Origin: Paenibacillus sp. HB172176
Lineage (GTDB): Bacteria > Bacillota > Bacilli > Paenibacillales > Paenibacillaceae
Length of the DNA: 64,000 nt
Assembly (NCBI RefSeq): GCF_011947265.1
Contig: NZ_JAATHD010000001.1
Location: forward strand, 529,737 to 593,736
Direction of reading: 5' to 3'
Shown: positions 42,174 to 50,492 of the stretch, one piece after another
How the letters are laid out: every line of letters begins with the position of its first letter
Numbering within the stretch: the stretch's first letter is position 1
Translations under genes and position numbers: made by a program
The notes under the pieces: generated by a model
Told to the model about the DNA's origin: nothing
Databases searched by the model: none
The model's input: the letters and a program-made list of their open reading frames with translations, nothing else

Positions 42174-44239
42174 ACGAGCTGACGTCGCTCTTCATTATGA
42201 TTCTAAACATGAGCATCACGGCAACATATGTGGCTGTCGGTGTTATGATGATTCGATTGCTGCTGCGGAAGCTGCCGAAGATCTACTCTTACGCGTTGTG
42301 GTCCGCCGTCCTGTTTCGTTTGGTGACACCGTTTACGATTACTGCGGCGATTAGTTTATTGGGATTCCTGCATGGGAGCGATCAGGGCAGCAACGGTGAA
42401 TTCGTCTATGTTCCGCAGAGCATCGGAATGATGTCAGAGCCGCAAATACATACCGGAGCAGGCAGCACAGTAGACAGCTCAGTCAATCAGATATTGCCTG
42501 AACCGCAAATAACGAACAGTGTGAACGGGATGCAGATTTTTATGAGCGCTGTGAGCTGGATTTGGTTGATTGGCGTAGCAGGACTGCTCGTGTATCATGT
42601 TGCTTCCTACTGGCGGTTGACCCGTATGCTACGGACGGCGACGAAGGTGTCCTCGACCGCCAATCGAATCTTCGAATCGGACCGCATTCAATCGCCATTC
42701 GTGCTTGGTTTCTTCAAACCGGCGATCTATGTGCCGATCGGAATCGAAGAGAATGAGCTGAGGCATATTGCTGCGCATGAGGAGATTCATATTCGCAGAC
42801 GTGATTATTGGGTAAAGCCTATTGCTTATCTGGCAGTCATTATGCATTGGTTCAATCCGCTGATGTGGCTTTCCTTCGCTTTGATGAGCAAGGATATGGA
42901 GATGAGCTGTGATGAAGCGGCTGTAAGGAAATTGGGCTTGGAAGAGAGAAGAGACTATTCTCGAACCCTCCTATCTTTAGTTGTGAAGAAGCATACTGGG
43001 CTTCGAGGAATTCCACTGTCTTTCGGAGAACATCATATCTCATCAAGAATCAAGAGCTTACTTCGTTATGAGTCGCCAGGTTCTAAGGCTGCTGCAATTG
43101 GTGTGCTGGCGGTCGTAATCTGTATCATCATGCTAATCGTAAATCCAGGGTCGACAGAACCATCTGACGATAACGGTCATCCCGGAACAGCATCGTCTAG
43201 TAAGGACGCGCAGAATGCAGTACGCCATTATCAGATTGACGAGCTTCTTTCCAATCAGACCGACTATATCGGCGACAACAGCAAGGTTGCGGCCTTGATC
43301 GCTTCCTTGCCTGCGGTTCCGGGGATAGAGCGAGGTACTTTCTCTTTGCAGACAGAGCAACAGCCTTACGAGCTTACCATTCATTATAAAATAAACCAAG
43401 ACGAGTTTTCAGATCAGCGGCGTGGAGCTGCCGAGATCGAGGTTTACCGCAATGCAGTCATTCTGTTCAGCTTGATTGGGAATGCTGGTCAGATTAACAA
43501 TGTAATCTTGTATGATGATGAAGAATCTAATGGCAGCATTCAACCGGCAAGCAGTCAAATCAGCTATACGAGAGAACAGATCGAAAAGTTGTTATTTCAA
43601 GATGTTAGAGTACTTGCAGAAGACAAACCGAAATTCACAGAATTTCTGCGGCGGGTTTCACAATTAGGCCGAAGGGATGGTAGTTCTGAATGGTCTATTC
43701 CTGTCCAGCAATCGATTATTCCGCTGACGAATATCCTTATAAATAATCCTCCCGGAAGTCTATATTTCGTTAGAGTGGAACTGACAGATGGAAGCATCCC
43801 GGTTGCGGATGGATGGGATTTCGCGGGGAACTTTCAACTGAGAGTGAGGAATCCGGCTTTATCAAAACTTGACAATACAACTTCAATATACACCCAGTTA
43901 TCAAATGATTTCGACCAAGAAATCCTGCAATTTGCCGATCGCTTTGATCTCCTATTTGCGGATTATAATGGGGATGGTGATCTGGATTTCACCTTAGGTC
44001 AAAGAGTCAGTGATGAGAATAGCGTATACCAGCTGTACACCTTGTCTGACAAGGGCGAGATCATGAAGTTAGAGACAGAGGGCGCATTGCTCCTTCATGG
44101 AAGGAATCCTTCCGTGAAGTTTGAGAAAGCGGGCAACACGGGCTTTATCGTGGACATCTACGATGAACAGAGCCAAACGTATCAGAAAAAGCAGTTTCAT
44201 TGGAATGGCGCTAAGTTTGTTTTATATGCGGATAGTTAA
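42170..44239 (+). CDS. M56-family (BlaR1/MecR1-like) membrane metallopeptidase with DUF4825-like sensor
   Basis: A 689-residue protein. Membrane helices at about 5-25, 35-60 and 125-145 flank the zinc peptidase site His203-Glu-Glu-Ile-His207 (AAHEEIHIRRRDYW), and a further helix lies at ~305-325. The outer part is not a penicillin-binding domain: residues ~345-480 resemble DUF4825 (HYQIDELLSNQTDYIGDNSK) and the C-terminus has a calcium-site-like DYNGDGDLDF. It should sense an outside signal and trigger cleavage of the BlaI-like repressor. The signal is unknown. It overlaps the repressor gene. Confidence 0.85.
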   Translation: MNELTSLFIMILNMSITATYVAVGVMMIRLLLRKLPKIYSYALWSAVLFRLVTPFTITAAISLLGFLHGSDQGSNGEFVYVPQSIGMMSEPQIHTGAGSTVDSSVNQILPEPQITNSVNGMQIFMSAVSWIWLIGVAGLLVYHVASYWRLTRMLRTATKVSSTANRIFESDRIQSPFVLGFFKPAIYVPIGIEENELRHIAAHEEIHIRRRDYWVKPIAYLAVIMHWFNPLMWLSFALMSKDMEMSCDEAAVRKLGLEERRDYSRTLLSLVVKKHTGLRGIPLSFGEHHISSRIKSLLRYESPGSKAAAIGVLAVVICIIMLIVNPGSTEPSDDNGHPGTASSSKDAQNAVRHYQIDELLSNQTDYIGDNSKVAALIASLPAVPGIERGTFSLQTEQQPYELTIHYKINQDEFSDQRRGAAEIEVYRNAVILFSLIGNAGQINNVILYDDEESNGSIQPASSQISYTREQIEKLLFQDVRVLAEDKPKFTEFLRRVSQLGRRDGSSEWSIPVQQSIIPLTNILINNPPGSLYFVRVELTDGSIPVADGWDFAGNFQLRVRNPALSKLDNTTSIYTQLSNDFDQEILQFADRFDLLFADYNGDGDLDFTLGQRVSDENSVYQLYTLSDKGEIMKLETEGALLLHGRNPSVKFEKAGNTGFIVDIYDEQSQTYQKKQFHWNGAKFVLYADS

Positions 44240-44301
44240 TATTCTTTGAGCTGTAAGGGATGAGAATAGAAACTCAGAACTGCATAAGCCGCAATTTCCA
44301 A

Positions 44302-44330
44302 TTGACGCCTCGAAGTCCCCCTGCTATAAT
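44302..44330 (+). promoter_or_regulatory. thrS promoter
   Basis: TTGACG (44302-44307), a 17-base spacer, TATAAT (44325-44330): a near-consensus SigA promoter. Transcription should start near 44337, just ahead of the T-box. Confidence 0.88.
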
Positions 44331-44339
44331 GATTGGCAA

Positions 44340-44652
44340 TTAAAGATTTCCAGCGATGACCGAAGACATGATTTCCTTCAAGGGCTGTTCAGAGAATGAG
44401 GTGAGTGGTGCGAGCCTCTGCAGCGACCGGATGGAGATTACCCCTTCGCAGCCGTGATGTTGAACCCGAGAATTGCTGTGATTCCGGAAGTATGCATGAC
44501 CGATTTATCCTCGATACCGGATACTCAATAAGGATTTGCTTGACCGCGCTAGGTCTATGACTATGACATATGACACCCGGCAGCAAATCGAATGAGGGTG
44601 GAACCACGAGCTGAACGCACTCGTCCCTTGGTGGAGAGCTGCGTTTTTTTTG
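44340..44652 (+). promoter_or_regulatory. T-box riboswitch of thrS
   Basis: The conserved T-box AGGGTGGAACCACG is at 44595-44608. Stem I features (AGAGAATGAGG; GTGGTGCGAGCC) lie at 44391-44417. A candidate threonine specifier ACC is at 44440-44442. The terminator arms AACGCA (44614-44619) and TGCGTT (44640-44645) precede a run of T. Uncharged tRNA-Thr should favour the antiterminator and switch on thrS. The specifier position is my best reading, not certain. Confidence 0.92.
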
Positions 44653-44683
44653 CGTTCAGAAAAAATCTGAGGAGGTTTTACTC

Positions 44684-46597
44684 GTGGGTATCAGAATTAC
44701 ACTCGGAGACGGTCGGATTCGGGAATACGAAAGCGGGATTTCTCTTGGCGAAATTGCCAGCTCGATCAGCTCGAAGCTCGGGCGAAATGCGGTGGCAGGC
44801 AAGCTGAATGGACGAATTACGGATTTGCAGAAAGGGGTAATAGAGGATGGGAAAGTCGAGATTTTGACGCTCGAGAGCCCCGAAGGACTTGCTATTCTGA
44901 GGCATAGCGCGGCGCATCTGTTGGCGCAAGCCTTGAAGCGAATCTACGGAGATAATGCGGTGAAGCTTGGCATTGGACCCGTGATTGATGGCGGATTTTA
45001 TTATGACATCGATATGGAGCGGACGGTATCCGTAGAGGATCTGGCAGCTGTCGAGAAGGAAATGAAGAAGATCGTTCAAGAGAATCTGCCCATTTCGAGA
45101 AGGGTCGTGAACCGGGAGGAAGCGATACGCCTCTTCGAGAAGGCGCAGGATCCGTACAAATTGGAATTAATTCACGATTTTCCTCATGATGCGGAAATTT
45201 CGATCTATGAGCAAGGCGAGTTCTTCGATCTATGCCGCGGGCCCCATCTTCCTTCAACAGGCAGAATAAAAGCCTTCAAATTAATGAATGTTGCGGGAGC
45301 CTACTGGCGCGGCGACTCTGACAATAAGATGCTGCAGCGCATCTATGGCACTGCTTTTCCCAAGGAGAGCGAGCTTGCGGAGCATTTGCGATTGCTGGAG
45401 GAGGCGAAGCAGCGTGATCACCGCAAGCTGGGAGCAGAGCTAGGATTGTTCATGTTTTCCGAAGAAGCTCCCGGGATGCCTTTCTATCTTGGGAAAGGGA
45501 TGACGATCAGGACGCAGCTGGAGAATTTCTCGCGAGACGTGCAACATCAGCATGGATACGAGGAAGTGCGCACGCCATTGATGATGAACAGCCGGATGTG
45601 GGAGCAATCGGGGCATTGGGATCATTACAAGGATAATATGTATTTCGCGCAGGTGGACGACGAAACATATGCGCTCAAGCCGATGAATTGCCCCGGCCAT
45701 ATGTTGATGTACAAGGGCAGTCTACATTCTTACAGAGAGCTGCCGATTCGCCTGTCGGAGTTCGGCCAGGTGCATCGGCATGAATATTCGGGCGCGCTCA
45801 GCGGGATGATGCGCGTGCGGACGTTCTGCCAGGATGACGCTCATCTCTTCGTCAGCCCCCGCCAGATTGAAGCGGAAATTGCCGGCGTAATGGCATTGAT
45901 CGATGAGATGTATGCGGTATTCGGTTTCGACTATCGCATCGAGCTGTCCACGAGGCCGGAGGATTCGATGGGCTCATCCGAGCTGTGGGATCAGGCGGAG
46001 TCGTCGCTGCGAAGCGTACTTGAGGCTCGGGGCATCGACTATCGGTTGAACGCTGGGGACGGAGCTTTCTACGGGCCTAAGATCGACTTTCACATACTTG
46101 ACGCTTTGAAGCGGAGCTGGCAATGCGGCACGATCCAGCTGGATTTCCAAATGCCGGAGAAATTCGATCTGAGCTATATCGGCGAAGATGGCTTGAAGCA
46201 TCGTCCGGTTGTTATCCACCGCGCCATCTTCGGCTCGATCGATCGGTTCATGGGCATTCTGACGGAGCATTACAGCGGCGCCTTCCCGGTATGGCTGGCT
46301 CCTGTTCAGGTGAAGGTGCTCCCTGTATCCCAACATGAACTGGAATACGCTCTGCAAGTGAAACAAGCGCTGCTCCAAGCGGGCATTCGCGTCGAGGTGG
46401 ACGCGCGCGGAGAGAAGCTTGGCTACAAGATCCGCGAAGCGCAGCTGGAGAAGGTTCCCTATATGCTTGTGCTCGGAGAACAAGAGCGCATGGCTGGAAT
46501 CGTATCTGTCCGCAAGCGCGGCGATGGCGATATAGGACAGTTGCAACTGAATGAGGCGGTAGAAGCGATTAAGGCGGAAGTCGCCGCCAAAAGGTAG
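44684..46597 (+). CDS. thrS: Threonine--tRNA ligase
   Basis: A 637-residue class II synthetase. TGS domain 1-62, editing-type second domain ~65-230 (RHSAAHLLAQALKRIYG; HDFPHDAEISIYEQGEF), catalytic core ~240-535 with the zinc ligands in MNCPGHML, RHEYSGAL and VIHRAIFGSIDRF, and anticodon-binding domain ~540-637. GTG 44684 follows GAGGAGG. It charges tRNA-Thr. It is controlled by the T-box just upstream. Firmicutes often carry two such genes, so this may be the main or the stress copy. Confidence 0.96.
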   Translation: MGIRITLGDGRIREYESGISLGEIASSISSKLGRNAVAGKLNGRITDLQKGVIEDGKVEILTLESPEGLAILRHSAAHLLAQALKRIYGDNAVKLGIGPVIDGGFYYDIDMERTVSVEDLAAVEKEMKKIVQENLPISRRVVNREEAIRLFEKAQDPYKLELIHDFPHDAEISIYEQGEFFDLCRGPHLPSTGRIKAFKLMNVAGAYWRGDSDNKMLQRIYGTAFPKESELAEHLRLLEEAKQRDHRKLGAELGLFMFSEEAPGMPFYLGKGMTIRTQLENFSRDVQHQHGYEEVRTPLMMNSRMWEQSGHWDHYKDNMYFAQVDDETYALKPMNCPGHMLMYKGSLHSYRELPIRLSEFGQVHRHEYSGALSGMMRVRTFCQDDAHLFVSPRQIEAEIAGVMALIDEMYAVFGFDYRIELSTRPEDSMGSSELWDQAESSLRSVLEARGIDYRLNAGDGAFYGPKIDFHILDALKRSWQCGTIQLDFQMPEKFDLSYIGEDGLKHRPVVIHRAIFGSIDRFMGILTEHYSGAFPVWLAPVQVKVLPVSQHELEYALQVKQALLQAGIRVEVDARGEKLGYKIREAQLEKVPYMLVLGEQERMAGIVSVRKRGDGDIGQLQLNEAVEAIKAEVAAKR

Positions 46598-46714
46598 ACG
46601 AATCGGGCTCGCACGGAACCGAGATGTTCTTCTGAAAAGAGAATAAGTTCGTCTCTTCCTGCGAAGAGGGGATAGTGTCCGCAAGCTCCGTGAATAGACG
46701 AAGGGGTACATCAA

Positions 46715-47369
46715 TCAACCAGAATTTAACATTACCCAGCCTGCCCAAGGAAATAAAACAATCCGATTAATGTGATGGATAGGATCATCCAACAAACGCA
46801 CCTGTTCTTCGCGATTTAGCGCGGTCTGAGCAGCGTTGAAGCCGCTGGCGGATATCAGCTTCACCGGCACTTCATCCGATGCATAGCCTGTAGGCTTGAT
46901 CGGCAAGGAGCCGATGTCCGCAATGGTTTTGATCATTTCAAGCTCTGCAGTCACCGTTACAGGATGCTGCGTATCTTCGACGATGATGCGCTTTACGGCC
47001 TCATCGAAATTGCCGCCTTGGGACAATAGCATATAGCTGAACGGAGCATCCTGCCTGGATGATTGCGCGATGCTGTAATAAGAACTGAGGCCGACGGAAA
47101 CCGCGCTAATGGTAACCGCTATGAGCAGCGCGATCATGGTGAATATCCGGACTGAAGATCGTTACGAATAAGATCAGAATGATGGATGCTTGCGTGAAGA
47201 TGGAGAGAACGCCTGTAGTCGACTTAATACTCGCTTGTATTTCTGGACTGAACTGCAGGGAAGTGAAGGTGTAGAAGATGACTACGCTAAGAATCATGGA
47301 AGCGAAATAAACCAGGTAATGCTTGGCGTTGCCAATCATATTTTTGCGAAGCAGGCTATACATGCTCAT
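46715..47369 (-). pseudogene. Remnant of BceB-type ABC permease
   Basis: The N-terminus is intact from ATG 47369 (MSMYSLLRKNMIGNAKHY, then one membrane helix and part of a second). After about 70 residues the frame breaks near 47137-47150. A later permease part (ISAVSVGLSSYYSIAQSS to about 46740) follows in another frame. Roughly 200 or more residues between the parts and the whole C-terminal half are missing relative to the usual ~650-residue BceB. It overlaps the bceA remnant in the normal way. Confidence 0.8.
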
Positions 47370-47606
47370 TGACGGCACCTCCGAATACGACGAGCACATC
47401 GAGAAGCTTCTTGTAAAATTGTCTCCGTGAAGCATCGCCTCGCGCGAGCTCTGTGAACATACGGCCGTCTTTAATGAACAAGACGCGCTGACAATAGCTT
47501 GCGGCAAACGCATCATGCGTCACCATCAGAATAGTCGCCTGATCTTGCTCATGCAAATTCTTGAAGCTTTCAAGCAAATCGGTCGAGGATTTGGAATCCA
47601 GGCGCG
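47356..47606 (-). pseudogene. 3' remnant of BceA-type ABC ATPase
   Basis: About 80 residues starting at LDSKSSTDLLESF, i.e. just after the Walker B aspartates, through MVTHDAFAASYCQRVLFIKDG to the normal end. The Walker A, signature and Walker B parts are gone. The break at about 47602 abuts the bceR remnant on the opposite strand. Confidence 0.85.
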
Positions 47607-47771
47607 ATCGTGAATCGGAACAAGCTAATGAGAAGTTTGTGGGAGGACGAAAGCTTTGTGGACGATAATACATTGACCGTTAATATTGCAAGATTGTGAA
47701 AGAAGCTGGAGGAAATCGGGAAGCCGAATTTCATTTTAACCCGGAAAGGCCAAGGGTATATGATCTTATGA
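47603..47771 (+). pseudogene. 3' remnant of BceR-type response regulator
   Basis: Only the last ~55 residues of the DNA-binding domain remain: IVNRNKLMRSLWEDESFVDDN then TLTVNIARL, a TGA where an arginine codon is expected, and KKLEEIGKPNFILTRKGQGY. The TGA looks like a CGA-to-TGA change. The receiver domain is absent. Confidence 0.85.
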
Positions 47772-48343
47772 GTTTTTGGGGATATCTCTGGGACAAAAGA
47801 TTTTTTATTATCGTTTATTGCGCTTTGCTGCTGTTTGTTTCCTTGTGGCAACGAATGATGTCACAGTGATTAGCAATCTGTTGTATGTGAATGTGATCGG
47901 TTTGATTTTGGGAGGGAGCTACCTCGTAATCGGCTTCTATTACAGGCGAAGCTTCTATTCCGCTATCCCTGCGCTAGGACAGCTTAAGCCGGATGAATGG
48001 ATCGCCTCCTTGCCGACTGCGCAAAGCTATGCCCAGAAGCAGCTCCTTGATCGTATGGTCAGTTCGCATGGCCTGCATATGCAGCAGCTCCAGAAGCTGA
48101 TCGACGAGAAGAGGGAGCATCAGGAGTATATATTGTCATGGATTCATGAAATGAAGCTGCCGATTGCCGCCGGGCGATTGCTAATCGTCAATAGCGAGGG
48201 GAAGTCGACAGATTATATTGCAGATCGATTCGAGGATGAGCTGTCGGAGATCGATCACTTTGTCGAGCAAGCGATGTATTACTCCCGCATCGATTCTTTC
48301 GCGAGCGAATATCTGATCGCCGAAGTATCACTGCAGAATTCGA
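47768..48343 (+). pseudogene. 5' remnant of BceS-type sensor kinase
   Basis: ATG 47768 overlaps the bceR stop as in intact loci. The first helix (FWGYLWDKRFFIIVYCALL) is in one frame and the second helix onward (NLLYVNVIGLILGGSYLVI) in another, so a frameshift lies near 47850. The dimerisation histidine region is still readable (YILSWIHEMKLPIA) but the ATP-binding half is missing; homology stops near AEVSLQN at about 48340. Confidence 0.85.
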
Positions 48344-48366
48344 CCCTATCATTTTACAATTTATGC

Positions 48367-48412
48367 TATAATAGTACAGGCACTATAGAACGGTTTGCAA
48401 GGGCGGTCGGCT
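48367..48412 (+). promoter_or_regulatory. Extended -10 promoter and 5' pairing segment of toxin mRNA
   Basis: TATGC-TATAAT is an extended -10 box ending at 48372. GGCGGTCGGCT at 48402-48412 is exactly complementary to AGCCGACCGCC at 48594-48604 behind the toxin gene, so the mRNA ends can pair, a way type I toxins hide their ribosome site. Confidence 0.7.
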
Positions 48413-48438
48413 AACTCTCTGTGAAGGGAGGGATGCCC

Positions 48439-48546
48439 ATGGAGGTTAAAGATGCTTTAACGTTAATGATTGGCTTTAGCACGTTTGTTATTTTGTTGCG
48501 GACGCTAGTTGTGATGATCGTTACAGCATTTAACCAAAAGAAATAG
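48439..48546 (+). CDS. Holin-like type I toxin (Hol_Tox family)
   Basis: A 35-residue peptide: MEVKDALTLMIGFSTFVILL, then a hydrophobic stretch and a basic NQKK tail. The start DALTLMI-F and the -NQKK end are the pattern of the putative holin-like toxin family common in Firmicutes. One membrane helix spans residues 8-30. ATG 48439 follows AAGGGAGGG. It should insert in the membrane and is held off by the antisense RNA encoded on the other strand. Too short for standard gene finding. Confidence 0.85.
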   Translation: MEVKDALTLMIGFSTFVILLRTLVVMIVTAFNQKK

Positions 48547-48657
48547 ACCGCCCATCTGCCAGGTGTACGGTCTATCTCTGATCGCAATACCGAAGCCGAC
48601 CGCCTTTGAAGCGGACTTCTGTGCTACTGAGTCGTGTTGACGCACGACTCTTTTATT
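48536..48657 (-). ncRNA. Antisense antitoxin RNA of the type I system
   Basis: On the minus strand a promoter TTGCAT (48687-48692), 17 bases, TATAAT (48664-48669) points toward the toxin gene. About 110 bases on, ATAGACCG/CGGTCTAT arms (48568-48575 and 48543-48550) with TTCTTTT form a terminator. The predicted RNA of ~120 bases covers the toxin 3' untranslated region and its last codons, as RatA does for TxpA. Confidence 0.75.
48629..48655 (+). terminator. Terminator of toxin mRNA
   Basis: GAGTCGTG (48629-48636) and CACGACTC (48643-48650) pair around TTGACG, followed by TTTT. Confidence 0.88.
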
Positions 48658-48696
48658 AGTTTTATTATAACGTTAAGTAATTATACATGCAATATT

Positions 48697-49479
48697 TTAA
48701 CCAAACGTATCGATAGTTAATCTCCGCACGACTTCTCTCTCATTTCGCTCCACTTCCATAAAGCCTAAAGATTCATATAGCTTCTCAGCTGCAATATTCT
48801 CACCTCGATGTCCCAGATAAATCGTGTCGCAGTCATGCTCTGCTTTCATGAATGTAATGAGCTCGCTTATGCCGGCTCTGCCGCAGCCTCTGCCCTGACG
48901 CTTATGATCAATCATATAAGTCATGATCCAATAGGAGCCGTTATCGGGATCTACGGCATATACAGCTAATCCAATGACCTGCTGACCAGAATAGAGCGCA
49001 AGAGGCTTGAATCCGCAATAAGCCGACTCTGCCAGCCAGTAGACGGCAGGTATGGGGTAGAAATGCTTCTGCTCTGCGGTTACCTCTAGTTGATTGACGG
49101 CATACCAATTCTCATGATTAATCTGGCCGAGGAGCTTCGCTTCAATATGCTGAAGTCGCTCAAGAGCACCTGAGTAACGGGGATATTGACTAAGAATACC
49201 GGCAGTGAACTGACATACATCTTGCCAGGTGCGGTGAGCAATGCCGGGAGACGGCTGATAGGCTTCCGAACAGAGATGCAAGGTACCCAAGGACTTGCCC
49301 CATAACAGGATGTGGCTGTCTTCCATATCTTCCAGCGGAATTTGTTTGCCTGGAGCTTTGCTGATCACCACGCCATAGTAGCAGCCTTGTTCCGTATTAA
49401 CCGACTCCGTATCATTTCCGTGCAGGGATAAGATGGGAGAGACGTCATTGCCATCTTCCTCGAATCTGTACAAGTTCAA
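48697..49479 (-). CDS. Truncated phosphotransferase (APH) fragment fused to GNAT acetyltransferase
   Basis: A 260-residue open frame from TTG 49479 with no clear ribosome site. Residues 1-~112 match the middle of aminoglycoside phosphotransferase-fold kinases (YYGVVISKAPGKQI; WGKSLGTLHL), without the true N-terminus and stopping before the catalytic HxD loop. Residues ~120-260 are a complete-looking GNAT domain of the spermidine/BltD type (MIDHKRQGRGCGRAGI acetyl-CoA loop; NIAAEKLYESLGF). The start lies only eight bases after the lysR stop. Either a chimeric gene whose acetyltransferase half works, or decay. Confidence 0.7.
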   Translation of the reverse strand: MNLYRFEEDGNDVSPILSLHGNDTESVNTEQGCYYGVVISKAPGKQIPLEDMEDSHILLWGKSLGTLHLCSEAYQPSPGIAHRTWQDVCQFTAGILSQYPRYSGALERLQHIEAKLLGQINHENWYAVNQLEVTAEQKHFYPIPAVYWLAESAYCGFKPLALYSGQQVIGLAVYAVDPDNGSYWIMTYMIDHKRQGRGCGRAGISELITFMKAEHDCDTIYLGHRGENIAAEKLYESLGFMEVERNEREVVRRLTIDTFG

Positions 49480-49486
49480 ATGAAAA

Positions 49487-50383
49487 TTATAGTGCTGGCA
49501 GCAAGTTCAAAAAAGCTTTCGCAGCGGAAGATAGGGGCATTCCCTTCATAGTAGCGATGCCGATATGCCGTTCCGGGAGCGGCGGATCGAGCGGGATCTC
49601 TACCAATTGTCCTGCTGCCAGCTCCTCCTCGATGAATTCACGGATCACGAAAGCGAGTCCGAAGTTTTTCTTGGCGAAATCAACGAGCAGTTCGATGCTG
49701 CCAAGCTCGAATTCGGGACGAAGCTGGACGCCTTGCGAATAGGCATATTTCTCAATGTAGGTGCGTGTGCTTCCTCCTGCTTCGAGCAACAGAAGCGGAT
49801 GCTTCGAGATTGCTTCGAGCGAGACTGATTCTCCAGCTTGAGTTAGATGTTCATAGGCTGCTCCGCCAACAAGGCAATCCTGAATGACTGCGCTCTTGCG
49901 AAAATAAACCTGCTTATCCTCTGTCGGCAGACTGACAATGCCGAAATCGATTTTACCGGCTTTCAGCAGCTCCATTATTTCTGGCGTTGTTCGATTGGTC
50001 ATATGCATTCGAATGCCGGGGCAGCTCACACGGAATTGCTCCAGGAATGGCATGAGATAGTATTTGGACAAGGTGTCGCTCGCCCCGATATGAATTTCGC
50101 CGCTAGTTAATTGATGCAGCTCCGCGATGGCCTTCTCTCCTTTCTCGATATGATAGAAGGCTTGTTCGATATATTGCAGCAGTACTTCTCCCTCTGAAGT
50201 GAGCTGAACGCCTCTGGATGTCCGAGCGAACAACGCTCCTCCAATCGAATCCTCCAATTGTTTGATGGTATGGCTGACAGCGGGTTGTGTAATGGACAGC
50301 TGAGCTGCAGCGCCGGTCAAGCTGCCCGTTTTGGCAATCCAATAGAAGACGCGATACCATTCCAGATTGATGTCCGATTCCAT
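49487..50383 (-). CDS. LysR-family transcriptional regulator
   Basis: A 298-residue regulator. Winged helix-turn-helix at 8-60 (GSLTGAAAQLSITQPAVSHT), linker helix to 90, effector domain 92-298 (IHIGASDTLSKYYLMPFLEQF; FGLAFVIREFIEEEL). ATG 50383 follows GAGGTAATACC. It is divergent from purA with about 110 bases between them. Control of purA by a LysR protein would be unusual. Confidence 0.9.
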   Translation of the reverse strand: MESDINLEWYRVFYWIAKTGSLTGAAAQLSITQPAVSHTIKQLEDSIGGALFARTSRGVQLTSEGEVLLQYIEQAFYHIEKGEKAIAELHQLTSGEIHIGASDTLSKYYLMPFLEQFRVSCPGIRMHMTNRTTPEIMELLKAGKIDFGIVSLPTEDKQVYFRKSAVIQDCLVGGAAYEHLTQAGESVSLEAISKHPLLLLEAGGSTRTYIEKYAYSQGVQLRPEFELGSIELLVDFAKKNFGLAFVIREFIEEELAAGQLVEIPLDPPLPERHIGIATMKGMPLSSAAKAFLNLLPAL

Positions 50384-50447
50384 GGTATTACCTCCGTTTA
50401 TATCTGTTATTATTTATATTCATTTTTCTAATATCTATTGCCTACAT

Positions 50448-50453
50448 TATAAT
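50448..50453 (+). promoter_or_regulatory. -10 box of purA
   Basis: TATAAT at 50448-50453, 39 bases before the first possible purA start; the -35 box (TTTCTA near 50425) is weak, which would fit an activated promoter. No purine riboswitch fits in the short leader. Confidence 0.5.
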
Positions 50454-50492
50454 ACAATTGTTAGCTAATACAAGTTCGGGGAGGCCATGAAT

